Of a stretch of DNA of 64,000 nucleotides, positions 22,170 to 35,509 are shown one piece after another. Both the position numbers and the translations under genes were made by a program. The stretch's first letter is position 1. Every line of letters starts with the position of its first letter. The stretch is from positions 34,596,186 to 34,660,185 of the forward strand of contig CM034603.1 of the NCBI GenBank assembly GCA_020091685.1, read 5' to 3'. The notes under the pieces are model-generated. The model worked only from the letters and a program-made list of their open reading frames with translations. It ran no database searches and had not been told where the DNA came from. The DNA comes from Lutjanus erythropterus. Taxonomy: Eukaryota; Chordata; Actinopteri; Lutjaniformes; Lutjanidae.

Positions 22170-22730
22170 TTACTTAAAGTTACAGTAAGCAATATTATTT
22201 CATCATAACTTTGGCTGAAATAACTCATTTTGACTGTTGCATGTCACTGACAATAATTACTCCTGGAAAAAAAGTGTTTGTGAGAAACTGCCCCTACTTA
22301 GGTTTTAAAAAAAAACTGGACCCAGTCTGAATCAAACAACCAATCAGGATTGGTTAGCATGTAACTAGCCAAATCTGTTGCTCTTCTTGCATCCAGTGAT
22401 GTCACAGTGATGTCACTGGATGCAAGTAGATGCAGCTTGGATTTCTAGTGTCTCGCATCTGGGTAGTCAGGGGGGTGTGCTAGATCAGTATTTTATCACC
22501 TGACACTATGTTCTTGCAATGGCGCTTAAGCATGGGCGTCTCAAGCCTGCCTGCAATGCATCCTGGTACATGTAGGCACTGCTGCACTTTTCAATTTGCA
22601 GGAAAACTCATCTTTCTTCGCCAATACAGCACACAACGATAAATATATTGCTTTTATTGACAATATTTTCCATCGACACTGCCCGGACATCCACATGAAA
22701 AGTGCCAAAGTTTTCCTTTAAAGTAACAGT
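22170..22730. repeat. probable dispersed DNA element with cruciform-like core
   Basis: The stretch begins acttaaagttacagtaagca and ends ttttcctttaaagtaacagt, giving short inverted ends of the TTAAAG(T)NACAG type. Near its middle is an inverted repeat at 22386-22426 with 14-base arms. It looks like a non-autonomous element of the kind common in fish. Confidence 0.5.
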
Positions 22731-22894
22731 AGCAATACTACAAATGTGCAAGTCAAAGTACAAATATTAGCTAAAAGTAAGTAAAGTATAAAAAATATGC
22801 AAAATGCTCCCTTTCAGAGTGTTAAACCCCGGAGCATCTAAAACTTAACATTTTATATTTTATACTAACAAGAACCATAAAAATCACCTGAAAA

Positions 22895-23125
22895 TTAAAG
22901 TCATGTTTTTTAGGGAGCATGGGTCCTCTTGCACAGAGTGTACCATGTTGCACCATGTTTCTGCTGCAGCTCAGGATGGACAAACCAAACGCTGGCTCTC
23001 AGTTCAACCTTTTGCATTTTGTGCGAGTTTTGCAACCACTGTAGTTTGTCCTACACGCTTGGAAGGGGAGGGTGCAAGCTAATCACTAGATGCCATTACA
23101 TCCTACACACTTATCCTTTAATATA
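22895..23125. repeat. dispersed repeat with TTAAAGGGCCAGTGTG end, copy 2 (opposite orientation)
   Basis: It contains ggatggacaaaccaaacgct (22975), ggctctcagttcaacctttt and a closing block actagatgccattacatcct then acacacttatcctttaa, the reverse complement of the start of the copy at 20331. Confidence 0.72.
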
Positions 23126-23339
23126 GTGCTGAATCATGTTTTTTGAGTTGATTACATGTTTTAAATATAAAAATAAACTACTAGATATGGGATTAAAATA
23201 TACATAATGAAGTAAAAGGTAGAATATTTTCCACTGATATGTGGAGCATAAGTATAAAGTAGCATAAATAGTAAATACTTAGTAATACTAAGTAAAGTAC
23301 AAGTATGTAAATTGTAGTACAGTGGAAAATATAAATTAA

Positions 23340-23840
23340 ATATGACACACACTGGGAGTGTTGGCTGCAGAGGCAGTTACAGAGTAAAAAGGGCTCAAAA
23401 GTCAAAAGAAGAACAGAGGTGCCACTGCAGTCTGCTCTGTCAGCCCACACCCTCCACCCACCACCAGCCTCACCCTCCAGTCCTCCCTCCCTCCCCTTCC
23501 TCTCCCCCACATCAGCACATTCCAACACACTGACACTGTAACTGCCAGGGCTGATTTTCACAGCGAGGCACATGGTCAGTGAGCCGGCCTGCCTGCCTGC
23601 CTGCCTGCCAGCCAGCCGCTGGCCATGTGCCCCCCCACCCTCCCACACCCCCAACCCCCGTGATTCTCACATTGCTGCACAATGACAAACTGGGATTACT
23701 GCAGAGGCTGAGCTCTGCTGGGGGACATGCTGCAGGCCTTCAGGGGCATTCATGCTTACAGAGAATATCCAGGCACTGTGTCATATTTGTGCATAACAGG
23801 AATACCTCTGCAAAGCTAAACAAGTTAGCTTAAAAGCATG
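23340..23840. other. GC-rich, pyrimidine-rich unique stretch with (CCTG)n
   Basis: It is richer in C than its surroundings, with caccctccacccaccaccag-type tracts and a (CCTG)n run at about 23588-23610. Frames across it are open by composition only. It could be regulatory; no gene was recognised. Confidence 0.3.
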
Positions 23841-24369
23841 CATCATGATTTGAGCCATAAGAATTAACAAAACCACTTACAGAGAACAATCCAAGCTACA
23901 CTTCATCACATTAAAATTTGAGTGGAATTTGTATATTCAAGATGTAATATGTGAGAACTAAAGCTAAAAGTCATTGCATTACAGTTACTCTATGGTAATT
24001 TTCAACATTAAATAAGTTTAAAAACAAGATACTGAATGCATATGGAAGAGATGACCAGAGAGGGGAACTAGGACAATAAAACAGTGGACAACATGTGTAG
24101 GTTGATTTTGGTTTGTGCTGTTTTGTTTGCTTTATTCTGCCTATTTGCTCTTGCTGTGTTATGCATGTTTACTTTTGTTTGATTTGATGGATTCGTGTGG
24201 AGAAAACTGGGACAAAAAACGGAATATTCATGCTCATCACAAAGTGTATCAATGAAATATAAAACTATAATAATAATCCATTGCAGTTGTGGCCTCTGCC
24301 AACCAGTCAAGTTGCAGTTTCCATCCAAGCCTGTCCAAAGTCGTACACTTAGTGAAGACTTTGAAGGAA

Positions 24370-24718
24370 TTAAATATATTCCATACTGCTCGTCTGGTGT
24401 AATCCAAGTCTCCTAAAGCTCCGACATGCCAAGCCAACTAAAAAAATATTATTTTCACCATGTTTTTAGCCTGCAGCTTCACTTCAGATCCTTAGCTTGG
24501 AGCCACGGATTACACCAGACGAGCAGTATGGAGGCATTTTGAAAACTGGTCATCATTCACTTCCATTGTTTGGGAGATTCTGCAACACAGTTTTCCTGTG
24601 AAACTCCAGCAGTGTTTTGCAGACTAACAAAAAAAAAACCCTGACCTTCAGCTGGTATGAGCGTGAGCAGATAACAACTGAACTTTCATTTTTGGGTGAA
24701 CTATCCCTTTAAGAGACT
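24370..24718. repeat. dispersed teleost repeat (family with TACTCACCCTCATGCC core), second copy, inverted
   Basis: It contains attacaccagacgagcagta then tggaggcattttgaaaactg (24510-24548) and ends tttttgggtgaactatccct then ttaag. These match, in reverse complement, the fragment at 13275-13550. The segment at 24380-24420 reads the same as part of 24500-24530 in inverse, so this copy folds back on itself. Confidence 0.75.
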
Positions 24719-24739
24719 ATTTTTACAGCACTGAACAGA

Positions 24740-25200
24740 GGACTGATAAGACAGTTGCACAACATCATGACGACACAGCGAGGTTGATCTTTGACCGCTT
24801 GGATGTAAAATGTCATCACCTCATGATTTTATCCTTTAAATATTTGTGATATTTATGTGAAATATCGTCATAATTAACACGTGAACGCTTGAGTTACAAG
24901 ATCTGACCTTTAGCCTCTAATTTCTGACCATTTCACATCCTTGGGTGCAAGTGGACATTTGTCCCAAATTTGAAGAAATTCTGTCAAGGCATTCTTGAGA
25001 TACTGTATTCACAAAAAAGGAACAGACATGACTTTGACATTTGATCACCAGCATATAATAAGTTCATCCTTGAGTTCAAGTTGGCACTGGTGCCAAATTT
25101 AAAGTAATTCTGATGTTCTTTAGATAACGTGGCACACGTCTGTCCATACATACAAGGCAGGACTTGACAAGTCAAAGTTAAAACAAAACCTAATCTCATC
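24740..25200. repeat. dispersed teleost repeat (CAAATTTGAAGAAATTC family)
   Basis: Blocks such as ggtgcaagtggacatttgtc, ccaaatttgaagaaattctg, tcaaggcattcttgagatac and tttgatcaccagcatataat belong to a repeat I recognise as widespread in fish genomes. No coding capacity was seen. Confidence 0.65.
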
Positions 25201-25489
25201 TAATGTCACTGCACGAGCTATTTTTGTTTTTCAATGGTGCTCTTCAGTCTGCACAAAGCTCACGCACCTGGCTTCTCCCACAGTCATTTGATCTTTCGAG
25301 GAAAACAACACAATCTGTGAGAAAAAGACAAGAGGAAAGCAAAGTCTATTCATACATTAGACGCTCTTCAACAATAAATAATAGGTGACAATGTTATTTC
25401 ATCATCAGTCTGTGTAAAGTGTGAGAGCTGTCACATCCAATTCAGTATTTCTGCAGTTGCTACAATAGGTGACAATGAGTATTATTCCC

Positions 25490-25930
25490 GTCTGATCTTC
25501 CCATTGTGCGTGTGAGAAAATTAAACAAGCTGTTTATCCACCAGCTGGTCAGGAACAAGGTCAGAGAGACCCGAGTGGCCACCAACGGAGAACGAAAACA
25601 GATTCTCAGGCGAAACAGACATTTTCCCAAAATAGCAACTCTACTCTCCAAGAGCGGAAATCAGGGTTTGGTTCTTTCTATATTTAGTCGTCTTGTGTTC
25701 GGCCACGGCAAGAGGGCCTGAGGTCTCTCGTATCCCGCGTGAGACATAAATAAACGGCTAATGAGAGGAAATGGCCCCAGATACACTGCGGGCAGATCTC
25801 TTTTGGCCGGGCTCCATCTAAACAATAAAGGGCAAACTCGAGTTTCTGCACTGAACGCTGTAAATCTGAGGAAAAGGTGGTGTAAAGATAAAGTGGTCAT
25901 CACAAGTTCAAATCCTCTCACTGTGCAGCA
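25490..25930. promoter_or_regulatory. candidate conserved noncoding element between gadd45a and gng12
   Basis: This repeat-free stretch is rich in compact motif-like words: tttcccaaaatagcaactct, tgagacataaataaacggct, aatgagaggaaatggcccca and gctccatctaaacaataaag. It includes TAATGA and forkhead-like ATAAACGG. No open frame with coding character is present. Enhancer function is a guess based on composition and position. Confidence 0.3.
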
Positions 25931-25939
25931 CAACACATC

Positions 25940-28748
25940 TTTATTGAGATATTAGTACAGAATTGTACTGCAGGAATGCTTCACTTTATTAATCTCAGTT
26001 AAGTCTTCATACAAAGGTTGGTATATTAATAAAGACATTTATCAAAATGCAGATTCTGACAGTTAAATTAATCTATCAATGGTACAATAAGGCCGTTACG
26101 GAGTCGCTGCATGGACAGGAATCATGACATGGCAGTGGTTATCTGAAACTTTTCCTTAAGACGCATACAGGAATGATTTATTGCAAGTAAGAAGAACCGA
26201 CTGTTAGAGAGACAGACAATCATAAAAAATACAGCTGGATAATAACACCAGATCTTGCTGATTCGAAGACCTGAACGTACCCTTTGGAGAAGGCAACAAT
26301 ACCGAAACGGCTGAAAAAAGCAGAGAGCACCAGGTAAGTGAAACACAATTTAACATGTTCTGCTAGTGACATGTAGACAAAAACAGATGGCACGATATTG
26401 TTACAAATCACTTTCATCCCACAGATAAAAACATTTGATAGAAACATCTTTTTTTTTTTAAGGAATGTACCTCCCATTAAGAGTTCTTCATGATACAAGG
26501 CAAACATAAGTAAGGCTTTAGAGTGAAAGAAACTTTTAATTTATGCTATCTATTTTTTTTTAGTTAAATTTTACCACAGCAGATACGTTCCCCCAGAGAA
26601 TCACGACATGAAGGACATGTTAAGACTGAAGATTGAAGACCCCCCCACCGACACAAACGTTTAGTTCAAACTGAAAGACAGGATTTGAGAGCAGTCTCGG
26701 GAGAGTGGTTTTAACATGTGCATCTGTACCTACAACACTTGTGCCAAAGAAACACTTTTAAGACAACGAACAATGTGCACATTCGCTCGACTATAAGACA
26801 CTTGTTGTGATGAGCAAATAGGCGTGGCTCACAGTGTTGCGTAACACGTGCTGGCGTGCTTCGTGCCGTCAGCGTCCTAAAAATAGCGTAGTACCACAGT
26901 AAGGAGTTTTCAGAAGGAATGGCTAAAAATAGTCTCATTCAGACGTGTGTTGAGATGTTTTTAAAAGCAGTAGCACTGGTTTGGCTTGGTCCCACGGTCT
27001 TTGTTACACAGTGTTGCCCTACACATGATGTCAGCTGACACTTCCGGTAAAAAAAACAAACAAAAACAAAATAAAAATTCTGCACTGCGCTTTTCATTTC
27101 TGCTTCATTTTGCACATACAGCTGACAAATTTCCAGAAGCGTCACAGCACTGGGGTCATATTATCCCAATGGCTTGAATCTGAGCAAAGATGATCTTGGA
27201 TTAAAGGCGTTTATACGGAACTTATATCAACATGATGATTGATCAAATCAGCTAAAGACGGCACCGTATCACGACAGTCGTACCTACAAATACTAGACAG
27301 GAAAAAAGTGGATTAAACGGCATGTGGATTGTCGTGGACCAGTCAGAGCCGCTGCAGCTGTGACGGGTTGCAGAATACTTTTGAGGAATTTTATACCAGT
27401 TATAGTGACATTACTGCCCCGATCAAAGATGCACTGTGGTAACATTTGAGTAGAAGCTCAAGGTAAAACCTGAGTCCTAAATTCAGTGATCTAAACTGCA
27501 GAAAAAACTGTAAAAATACTGATGGGAATGAAGTCTGAAGGAACACAATAAGAGCCATTATTATCCATCTTAAAACTCAGATGCTTTTAAAGGACTGAAT
27601 GGAAACTTTGGCTGCATGAATCCACTTAAAGGGATAGTTTGGATTATTTGATGCGGGGTTGTATGAGGTACTTACTGACTGTAGTCGCCAGTCTGCACAC
27701 ACTGAGCGTGGAGAAGCAGAGAGGGGCAACAGCACAAAAGCTAAGCAATGAACTGTTGTGGACAGGTTCAGCAACAAAAGGAATTTTAGCCTTTTAAAAA
27801 GTTCAACATAAAAAATAAAATATAAATCTTGCTCTCACCAAACCAGCTAAACTCCATATGAAAAATCACTCATTTTACCTTCCAGAACACAGGAGCTGCT
27901 GGTTCACCGCTGCCTCGATCTGTTAGTTTGTTTTGTGTTATTGTGTGATTTTGGTGAAGACACACAGTAACACAAACTAACTAACCGACGAACGCAGCAC
28001 CAGGCCAGCAACTCCTGTGCTCCGTGAGGTAAAATGACTGATTTCACCTATGGAGTTTGGTTGGTTGGAAGAGAGCGATATTTGGTTGTATAACGGTGGT
28101 TTCCCATTGAAAAAGTCTGTCTGATGGCAAAGTAAAGCAGAGAAAATGTTCTTAATATAGAGTACACTTAAACCGGAACAGTGTCTTTTGTTGTTGACCC
28201 TGTGCTCAGCAACACATTGCTTAGCTTCCGCGCAAAGGTCATGCTAAATGCCATTTACTGCAGGTAATACACCGACTATCGATAAGTGCCTCATACAACC
28301 CCACTTCAAATAATCCAAACTGTTCCTTTAAGGTAAACCAAAGAGACAATAACAGTCACGAGCCAGTGCAGACGAGACTGTTGACACAGGAAGTGACAGA
28401 GCTGTTGCAATATTCAGACAACATCTGCTGCTGATTATTATTTTATGGACATTATGTACCTAGAGCCATCCCGACTCATGCAGCCAAAGTCTCGTTAGTG
28501 GTCAGAGCTCAAACCGAGCGGTGGGGTCGATAATTTCAGAGAGTAAAGGACAGGCTCGCAGGATTTTCTTTGCTCGTTGCGAATTGCTGTTTTTAAGAAA
28601 ACGGTGGCTGAATTTCTGGATTGTTAACAGAATAGGTGAACACACGGTAATGATACGATCACAGTCCACCCCTCATTCCTCCCAACAAAAAGAATACAGC
28701 AACATTAATAAGCCAAAAAAAAAACACATAAAGGCTAAGTGGCATCCA
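25940..28748 (-). other. gng12: probable gng12 3' UTR
   Basis: No further exon is expected after the gng12 stop, and mammalian GNG12 has a long 3' UTR. Minus-strand AATAAA signals lie at 25990-25985 and 25945-25940, either of which could end the transcript. A fold-back element occupies 27625-28332. An earlier poly(A) site is possible, which would leave the lower part intergenic. Confidence 0.5.
27625..28332. mobile_element. 708-bp fold-back (long terminal inverted repeat) element
   Basis: The left end cttaaagggatagtttggat then tatttgatgcggggttgtat is matched by the reverse complement of the right end (cttaaaggaacagtttggat then tatttgaagtggggttgtat). The match continues inward through gctaagcaatg, aactccatatg, ttccagaacacaggagctgc and cacacagtaacacaaactaa, to a short loop near 27955. 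Essentially the whole element is one imperfect palindrome. No open frame is present, so it is a non-autonomous DNA element. It lies in the probable gng12 3' UTR. Confidence 0.88.
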
Positions 28749-29827
<1,079 letters not shown>

Positions 29828-30868
29828 CCTGGCAAATCAACACTGGAATGAAGAACAACAAAGAAAAGTTTGAACAACACACTGAGGAGAACAAGGAGTT
29901 TTCTTAAGAACAGATAAAACACGGACGCAAGGCTTTACAGTCGCTGCACCTTTTAGGTCAAGTCAGAGTCAGACAGTAAAACATTATGAGCTTGTCTCTA
30001 AAGCAGGAAAACCCCACAGTTGATTCAGATTACACAAAGAATTGATTGTGATGATGACAGCTGCTTGGCAGATCAAAGAGCAGCTTTGTGCAAAAACCAC
30101 CTTTTGCATCAGATAAAATCAACAGAATGAATAAGCAGAAAACACAGGAGCACAGGCCGCTAACACTGTCTGTGCAGAGAAGAGAGAGGCGTGTCGTATT
30201 AATATTCAGACGGGGAAAGGTTTAACTAACAGGCGGTGCAGGTGAGTGTGTTGCGAACCACAGAGCTGTTGGTTTAATAAGGACCAACGACTCCTGTTCT
30301 AAACTTCCTCTTCCTCTGCAGGGTTGTTCTCTAAAATGACATCAGCAGTGGGGCCTTCTCATCAGCTACTGCACGCAAAGCTGAGGCACTCCCATGCAAA
30401 TTCTTTTTGCAAGCGTTTGTGCAAACATGTAGTGAGAAATTCCAGAAGATTATGTCTTTTTGTTTTTTTTCCTTTGGTTCCCTTTCAGAGTCCTGCTCCC
30501 ACAGGTAACACACAAAAAAACGAGCGGGCAGATGGTGAGAACGAAAACATGCCTCTTTATTTCAGGAGAAATTTGGAACAGAAAATGATTGTGCAGTATT
30601 AACATTTAAATCAGCTTATAATGCCGGGATTTATTTTCATTGTGGCCTGCGACAAACTTTGACCCCACCTCCAGGCAAATAATGGGGTATCACTTACAAG
30701 GCTATAGCTGCTAGCTACTTCATCAAACGGATGACATAGAGGAAAAAAATCGCCAGCGGAGGAAACCAAATTGTGGACAATACATCATCAAAGACCAAAT
30801 CAGATGTTTGGGAGAAATTTGGCCGACTTTGTCAGTGGTTTTGCTGCTAAAAAGTGCCAAAAAGTATC

Positions 30869-31242
30869 AGGGCTGCACACTTTATCTAAATATTATTGAA
30901 ACTGCAATATGGCCAAGTGCAATTATCCGAACTGCAGAAGCTGCATTTTTTTTTGTTAAAGGGAAATCTGTGGCAAAACAGGACTATAATGAAGTACTGC
31001 AGTGTTTCAGAGATGTTCTGGCCAACAAATGCTGTTCTCCTCAAAAGAAAACATGTTTGTTTAGTTCAGACCCCAAAAAATGTCACATCATCATGATTTT
31101 AATTGTTTTCTTGTCAGTGAAAATAAAAATTGTGATGCAAAACTGGCCATTCCCACTAATCGTGAATCATACTGAAAGCACAATATCTTGTAAGAATAAT
31201 TGTAAGAATAATTGCAATAAGATTTTTATCATGCAGCTCTAA
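30869..31242. repeat. dispersed repeat of the AGGGCTGCAC / GCAGCTCT family, copy 1
   Basis: It begins agggctgcacactttatcta and ends atcatgcagctct, with gcaatatggccaagtgcaat inside. Related copies lie at 40529-40810 and 56634-56945, and a tail like it (atcgtgcagccct) lies near 31580. A 144-codon frame through it is accidental. Confidence 0.7.
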
Positions 31243-32559
31243 TCTACATCGTCACTGTGAAAGTGAAGTGAACGAAAGTAAGTGACAAGTGACAAGTGAG
31301 TGTGTGCGTGTTTAATCCCAGGTCGGGTCAAGGGACGTGTATTAACAGGTCAAAATCACACCATGACCTACTGCAATTTTCAAATGGCAAGAGGTGAAAT
31401 ATTTCTTAAAGGAAAAAATATAATTTTAAACTTAATACTGTCATGCTGCAGAGATGACCTGACCTACTCATCATATTCTACAGACTTAAGAAAATCATTT
31501 TAAGAATAATGATGTAAAAATTATCATTCAATTGCAAGTGCAATATCAGTCAAAGTAATCACAAAATCGTGCAGCCCTACCAGGTGGGTCCGGATTTGAT
31601 TTGTAGATAATTGCGAGCAATGGGTCGATTCAGGTACTCAGGTTTGCTGGTGGTTTGCAAAACTGGACCCGTGCAGGACTCTGGTCCTTTTTGCGAGACT
31701 TTGGGGCTTCAGCGTCTCTGCTGCCGGACATGGCACAATACCGTCACATTGTTTCAGTGTGTGCACTATGAGCTCGGCCGATAGCTGCTGAAGTACAACA
31801 ATGACTGAAACTCTGACACCGCAGGATATCTATATTCAAACAATAAGCTACAGAAATGTAAAGATTTCAGTGTTGAAAGTGTTTGTGACTGAGTGGGCTG
31901 ATGTGATGTGAGCGCTGCAGCGGGTCAGAGTTGTGATTCCTCTCGCTGCTAATCATTGACAGACCTGATGAGAACAAGCCTGGACACATCCCACAGTCCG
32001 TGTGGGAGCTCTGGCTCCACCGTCTCTGCCCCTGCGCTCTTACTTCCTTTTATTGCCATTTGTCTGTTTTTCTCATACAAACGCAGAATCACGCATTTCC
32101 TTTACCATTTTTGCAACACACACATGCCCTCTTGTGACACGTCTCGCTTTCACCAAAGCTCTGGGGAACGGGAAGCTTCTAGGGCAGCTTCTCAGAAATT
32201 TCTTGTGAAATTCAAAAGAAAACCTTCTTCAGGCTGAAAGTTTATTCTTCTAAAAAAATGAAAATAAAGAAAAGCTGAAGTTGGTTGATACATGCTTTAG
32301 CAATTAAATCCACTGCATGTTGTCATAGTATGTCCTGGATTTCCAAACATGTATTACTTTTTCGGGGCATTAATACTGCAGATACTTCATTCATATATAC
32401 AGTGTTGTGCAATCAGGCCTCAGTCACAGTGACCGTAAATAAAAAAGATATTACAGGAAGGTGCAGTAAATGCAACTTTTTATAGCAAGGCACAGTGAGT
32501 TCAAAACTCAATGTTTGTTTTGTTCAACCCTGTCTGCACCCTGTTCACCCTGCAGGATG

Positions 32560-32760
32560 TCGTCCCTCCAGACAGCCTCTGAAGCTGCTGCTGCATCGCT
32601 CTGCTCTTCATTTATTTTCGGGAACAAAGAGGGAGGAATAAAGACATAAAAAAAAGGAAATGGGAAGGGAAGGAAAATCTCCAAGGGAGAGCCTGATTAG
32701 AGAGTTTCATTGCCATCTAATCACTCTAAAGGAAACACGGCCAGCAGTGACTCAAAAAGC
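32560..32760. promoter_or_regulatory. candidate conserved noncoding element
   Basis: The unique stretch includes gagcctgattagagagtttc then attgccatctaatcactcta. GATTAGA at 32695-32701 and TCTAATC at 32716-32722 form an inverted pair of bicoid/OTX-type homeodomain sites 14 bases apart. Function is inferred from the motifs only. Confidence 0.28.
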
Positions 32761-33589
32761 TAAAATGTTATTGATAACATGAAAGTGAGAGATGAAAGGC
32801 TCATGCATTACAATGTAAGGCAAACTATTTTCTTAAGGAAACATTCTCAGCTTAGTCATACAGGCGAGGCAGGTGAAAAAGGCAAAAAAATCCTTTTATC
32901 TGCACATGATGAGTGAAGGTATTTATTTCTATAGTCTAGAGAAGCTCTTTAGATGAACTGCTGCAGGCTGAGCTCCATATGTTTGCTTCTCTGAACGAGC
33001 ATTAGTTAAGTTTAGACACATTTTCATACTTTTTTCAAGCCTAGAAATTTAACTTCAGTAAGTAAGAATGCTCTCTACCATTTGAACCCCAGGTTGACGG
33101 TTTTTCTTTTTCCGTGAAGAAGCAAATAAACGTTTCACAAACACCTGTCCAATTCTACAGGGGCTGTGTTTAAGAAACTGATGATAGATTTCTGATAGTA
33201 TCACTTTGAGTCATTTAAATGACAAAGTCAGTCATTTGTAACAGTAATGAAGTTTTTTTTACTAACTGACAGTCATAAATAGAAATCATTTGCGCCAATC
33301 CCTCATCTGGATCAAAGTGTTAGTCACCAACTTTTTCTGAGCAGGTAATTTACCGCTGCCAGGTAAGAACACAGACATTCTAGTGCTTACTAAGCAAACC
33401 AGGTTGTGTAATTTATAAATTGTGCAATGTGCAAACAGGGTACAAAAGCTGCTGATCAAGTACAACAATGACTAAAAAGATAACACAAAAAGTGCAAATA
33501 GCCTTCACACGGCAGGTCTGCAGTGACACTTGGAGAAACCCCTGACTTTACCGCTGCAGATAAAACCAGAGCAGAGAGTGACTGCAGCA

Positions 33590-33770
33590 TCGGCAGCTGG
33601 TTTGACTGGGGAGAGTGGATAAACTGGGCGGACGCGCTCTTGACGTCCCATCGGTTTCGGAGTACAATCAGGCTTATAGCAATTACCTTTTCAAAGTGCT
33701 GATCAATGAGTTAGCAAGGATTAAAAATGGCCTTTTCATCTCTCCATCTGACACATGATAGGGTGTGACA
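33590..33770. promoter_or_regulatory. candidate conserved noncoding element
   Basis: It contains gtacaatcaggcttatagca, attaccttttcaaagtgctg, atcaatgagttagcaaggat and taaaaatggccttttcatct. These include TCF/LEF-like CTTTTCAAAG, SOX-like ACAAT/ATCAAT and homeodomain ATTA words in dense succession without repeats. Confidence 0.28.
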
Positions 33771-34091
33771 CGCTGCAAAAAAAGAAGCTTTAATTTAAGA
33801 TATCAGGTCGACCAGCATGTGGAGGCGCTTCAATCCCACCGGCACGCAGAAGTGATTTTTGTTGGCAAACCATCTGAATGAGTCGCCTGAGTCAAACTGC
33901 GTAGCCTCTGTGATGTGATGCCAGCTACTACCAGCAGCACCGGTCTGACTGAAACTCTACGGGAGGGCACTGATGTGTGTGTGTGCGTCAGTGTGTGGCA
34001 TCAAGCACCACCATGTACATATAGCAGCCTCGCAAAAAGTTACCTCCAAGGATCAGAAAAAGACCACCCCCTTTACAGCCCACCCTATCAC

Positions 34092-34092
<1 letters not shown>

Positions 34093-34123
<31 letters not shown>
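34093..34123. repeat. (AC)n microsatellite
   Basis: About 15 AC units. A (GT)n run follows 170 bases later, so the two can pair as an inverted repeat. Confidence 0.95.
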
Positions 34124-34126
<3 letters not shown>

Positions 34127-34290
34127 CACCTACTGCACAGAGCAGCGCAGCCACCCCCCCACTCAACTCTACCTTACACACACAAATCCACCCGCACACA
34201 TGTGATTCATTAGCATGGTGTTCAAAGTGCCAAGAACAGGGAACCATTATGACTCAGTGCCATTAACACCAACACTCAGAGATGAAAAAC

Positions 34291-34291
<1 letters not shown>

Positions 34292-34345
<54 letters not shown>
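34292..34345. repeat. (GT)n microsatellite
   Basis: About 27 uninterrupted GT units. Confidence 0.95.
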
Positions 34346-34346
<1 letters not shown>

Positions 34347-35104
34347 TTACGGTCTTTCACTGCTACTACAGTGCAGCTCAGACCCAAAGAAAACTCTTAA
34401 ATCTGCTGCTGACGAATACAAACAACACCCATTAAAGGCTGAAAGAAGAGTCAGTCCTGTCAAGTGTACAGTATGTGTGGTCCCTTCTTCAGCGTGAATC
34501 TGAGCTCTTGTAATAAAGTAACACCGCTGGAGATAAACTGCTTTGGGGCTGAAGCACTGCTGGCTGCACTTCAGACTCGACATGAGGTGACGAGAGGCAA
34601 AGAGCCAGTCATTCTCTGGCTTGTCTTTTGCGGGTTGCAGGGCCATGAGAACACAGCAAGATTGCACCTATAGTGAAGATACACGTATAGGTCTCTGCAG
34701 ACCTACACAGAGCGGGGTGTTGTGGGTAACCGTAGGTCGCAAAGGAGCCGATGCACACGCCTCCCAAATCTCAAAAATGTTTCGTGGGAACATGCATGTT
34801 GAGCAAGCTGATGTGTTGATCTAAACACTGTTGGGTTACAGATTTGAAATGGATAAGAAAAGCAAATATTAAACAGGTGCAGGAAAACAAAATAGCATGG
34901 GAATGTCTGCAAACAACAGTCTCAAGGAGCAGGACAGAGGAGCAGCGTGAACTCACAATTTACTGGTGCTCCGACAAACCTCAAAGTTTATGACAGCAGT
35001 GAGAAGATAGTGACTGATTATCCATTTCTCTGCAAACTACTCCTTTAACAACAAGGATAAAGAAGAGCGTTCACACCTGATACAAGGTTCCTCTTAAGTT
35101 TTAA

Positions 35105-35345
35105 GCTGTCGCGATAATGTAACCAACTTATTTTCTGACAAAAATACCTGAACTCACCTACCTGTTGGACGGATTGGTGTGAAATTTGGTTCAGACATTC
35201 ATGGACCCCAGAGAATGACTTAAGATATCAGAGTTTTTATCTACAACAAATACCTGCAAAACTAATGACATTCTCATCAGCCTCACTTGGACTTGGACTT
35301 AAGTGCAAACTGGCAAATGTTTGCATGCTAACACACTTAAGTAAA
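35105..35345. repeat. dispersed teleost repeat fragment
   Basis: Blocks such as ggattggtgtgaaatttggt, tcagacattcatggacccca, cattctcatcagcctcactt and gtttgcatgctaacacactt belong to a repeat I recognise as common in fish. It is related to the stretch at 46820-47290 in opposite orientation. Confidence 0.5.
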
Positions 35346-35509
35346 CTTTATACCTGCTTAACAACTGCATGTTGGTGTTGTCATTAACTACATTTACATG
35401 CACACTAATTTTGCACTATTATTCCTAATGTGATAGTCATAATGTTAATGACAGACGGTTCTAGGTTTTTAATTTATGATACTGACAATATCACGACTAA
35501 TGACATCAT

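Noticed and set aside
23193-23654. 153-codon minus-strand frame with Gly/Arg-rich start
   Set aside because: It spans pyrimidine-rich sequence and a (CCTG)n run, and the second half is AT-rich repeat-like DNA.
30808-31242. 144-codon plus-strand frame
   Set aside because: It lies over a dispersed repeat whose other copies are full of stops, and the translation has no domain character.
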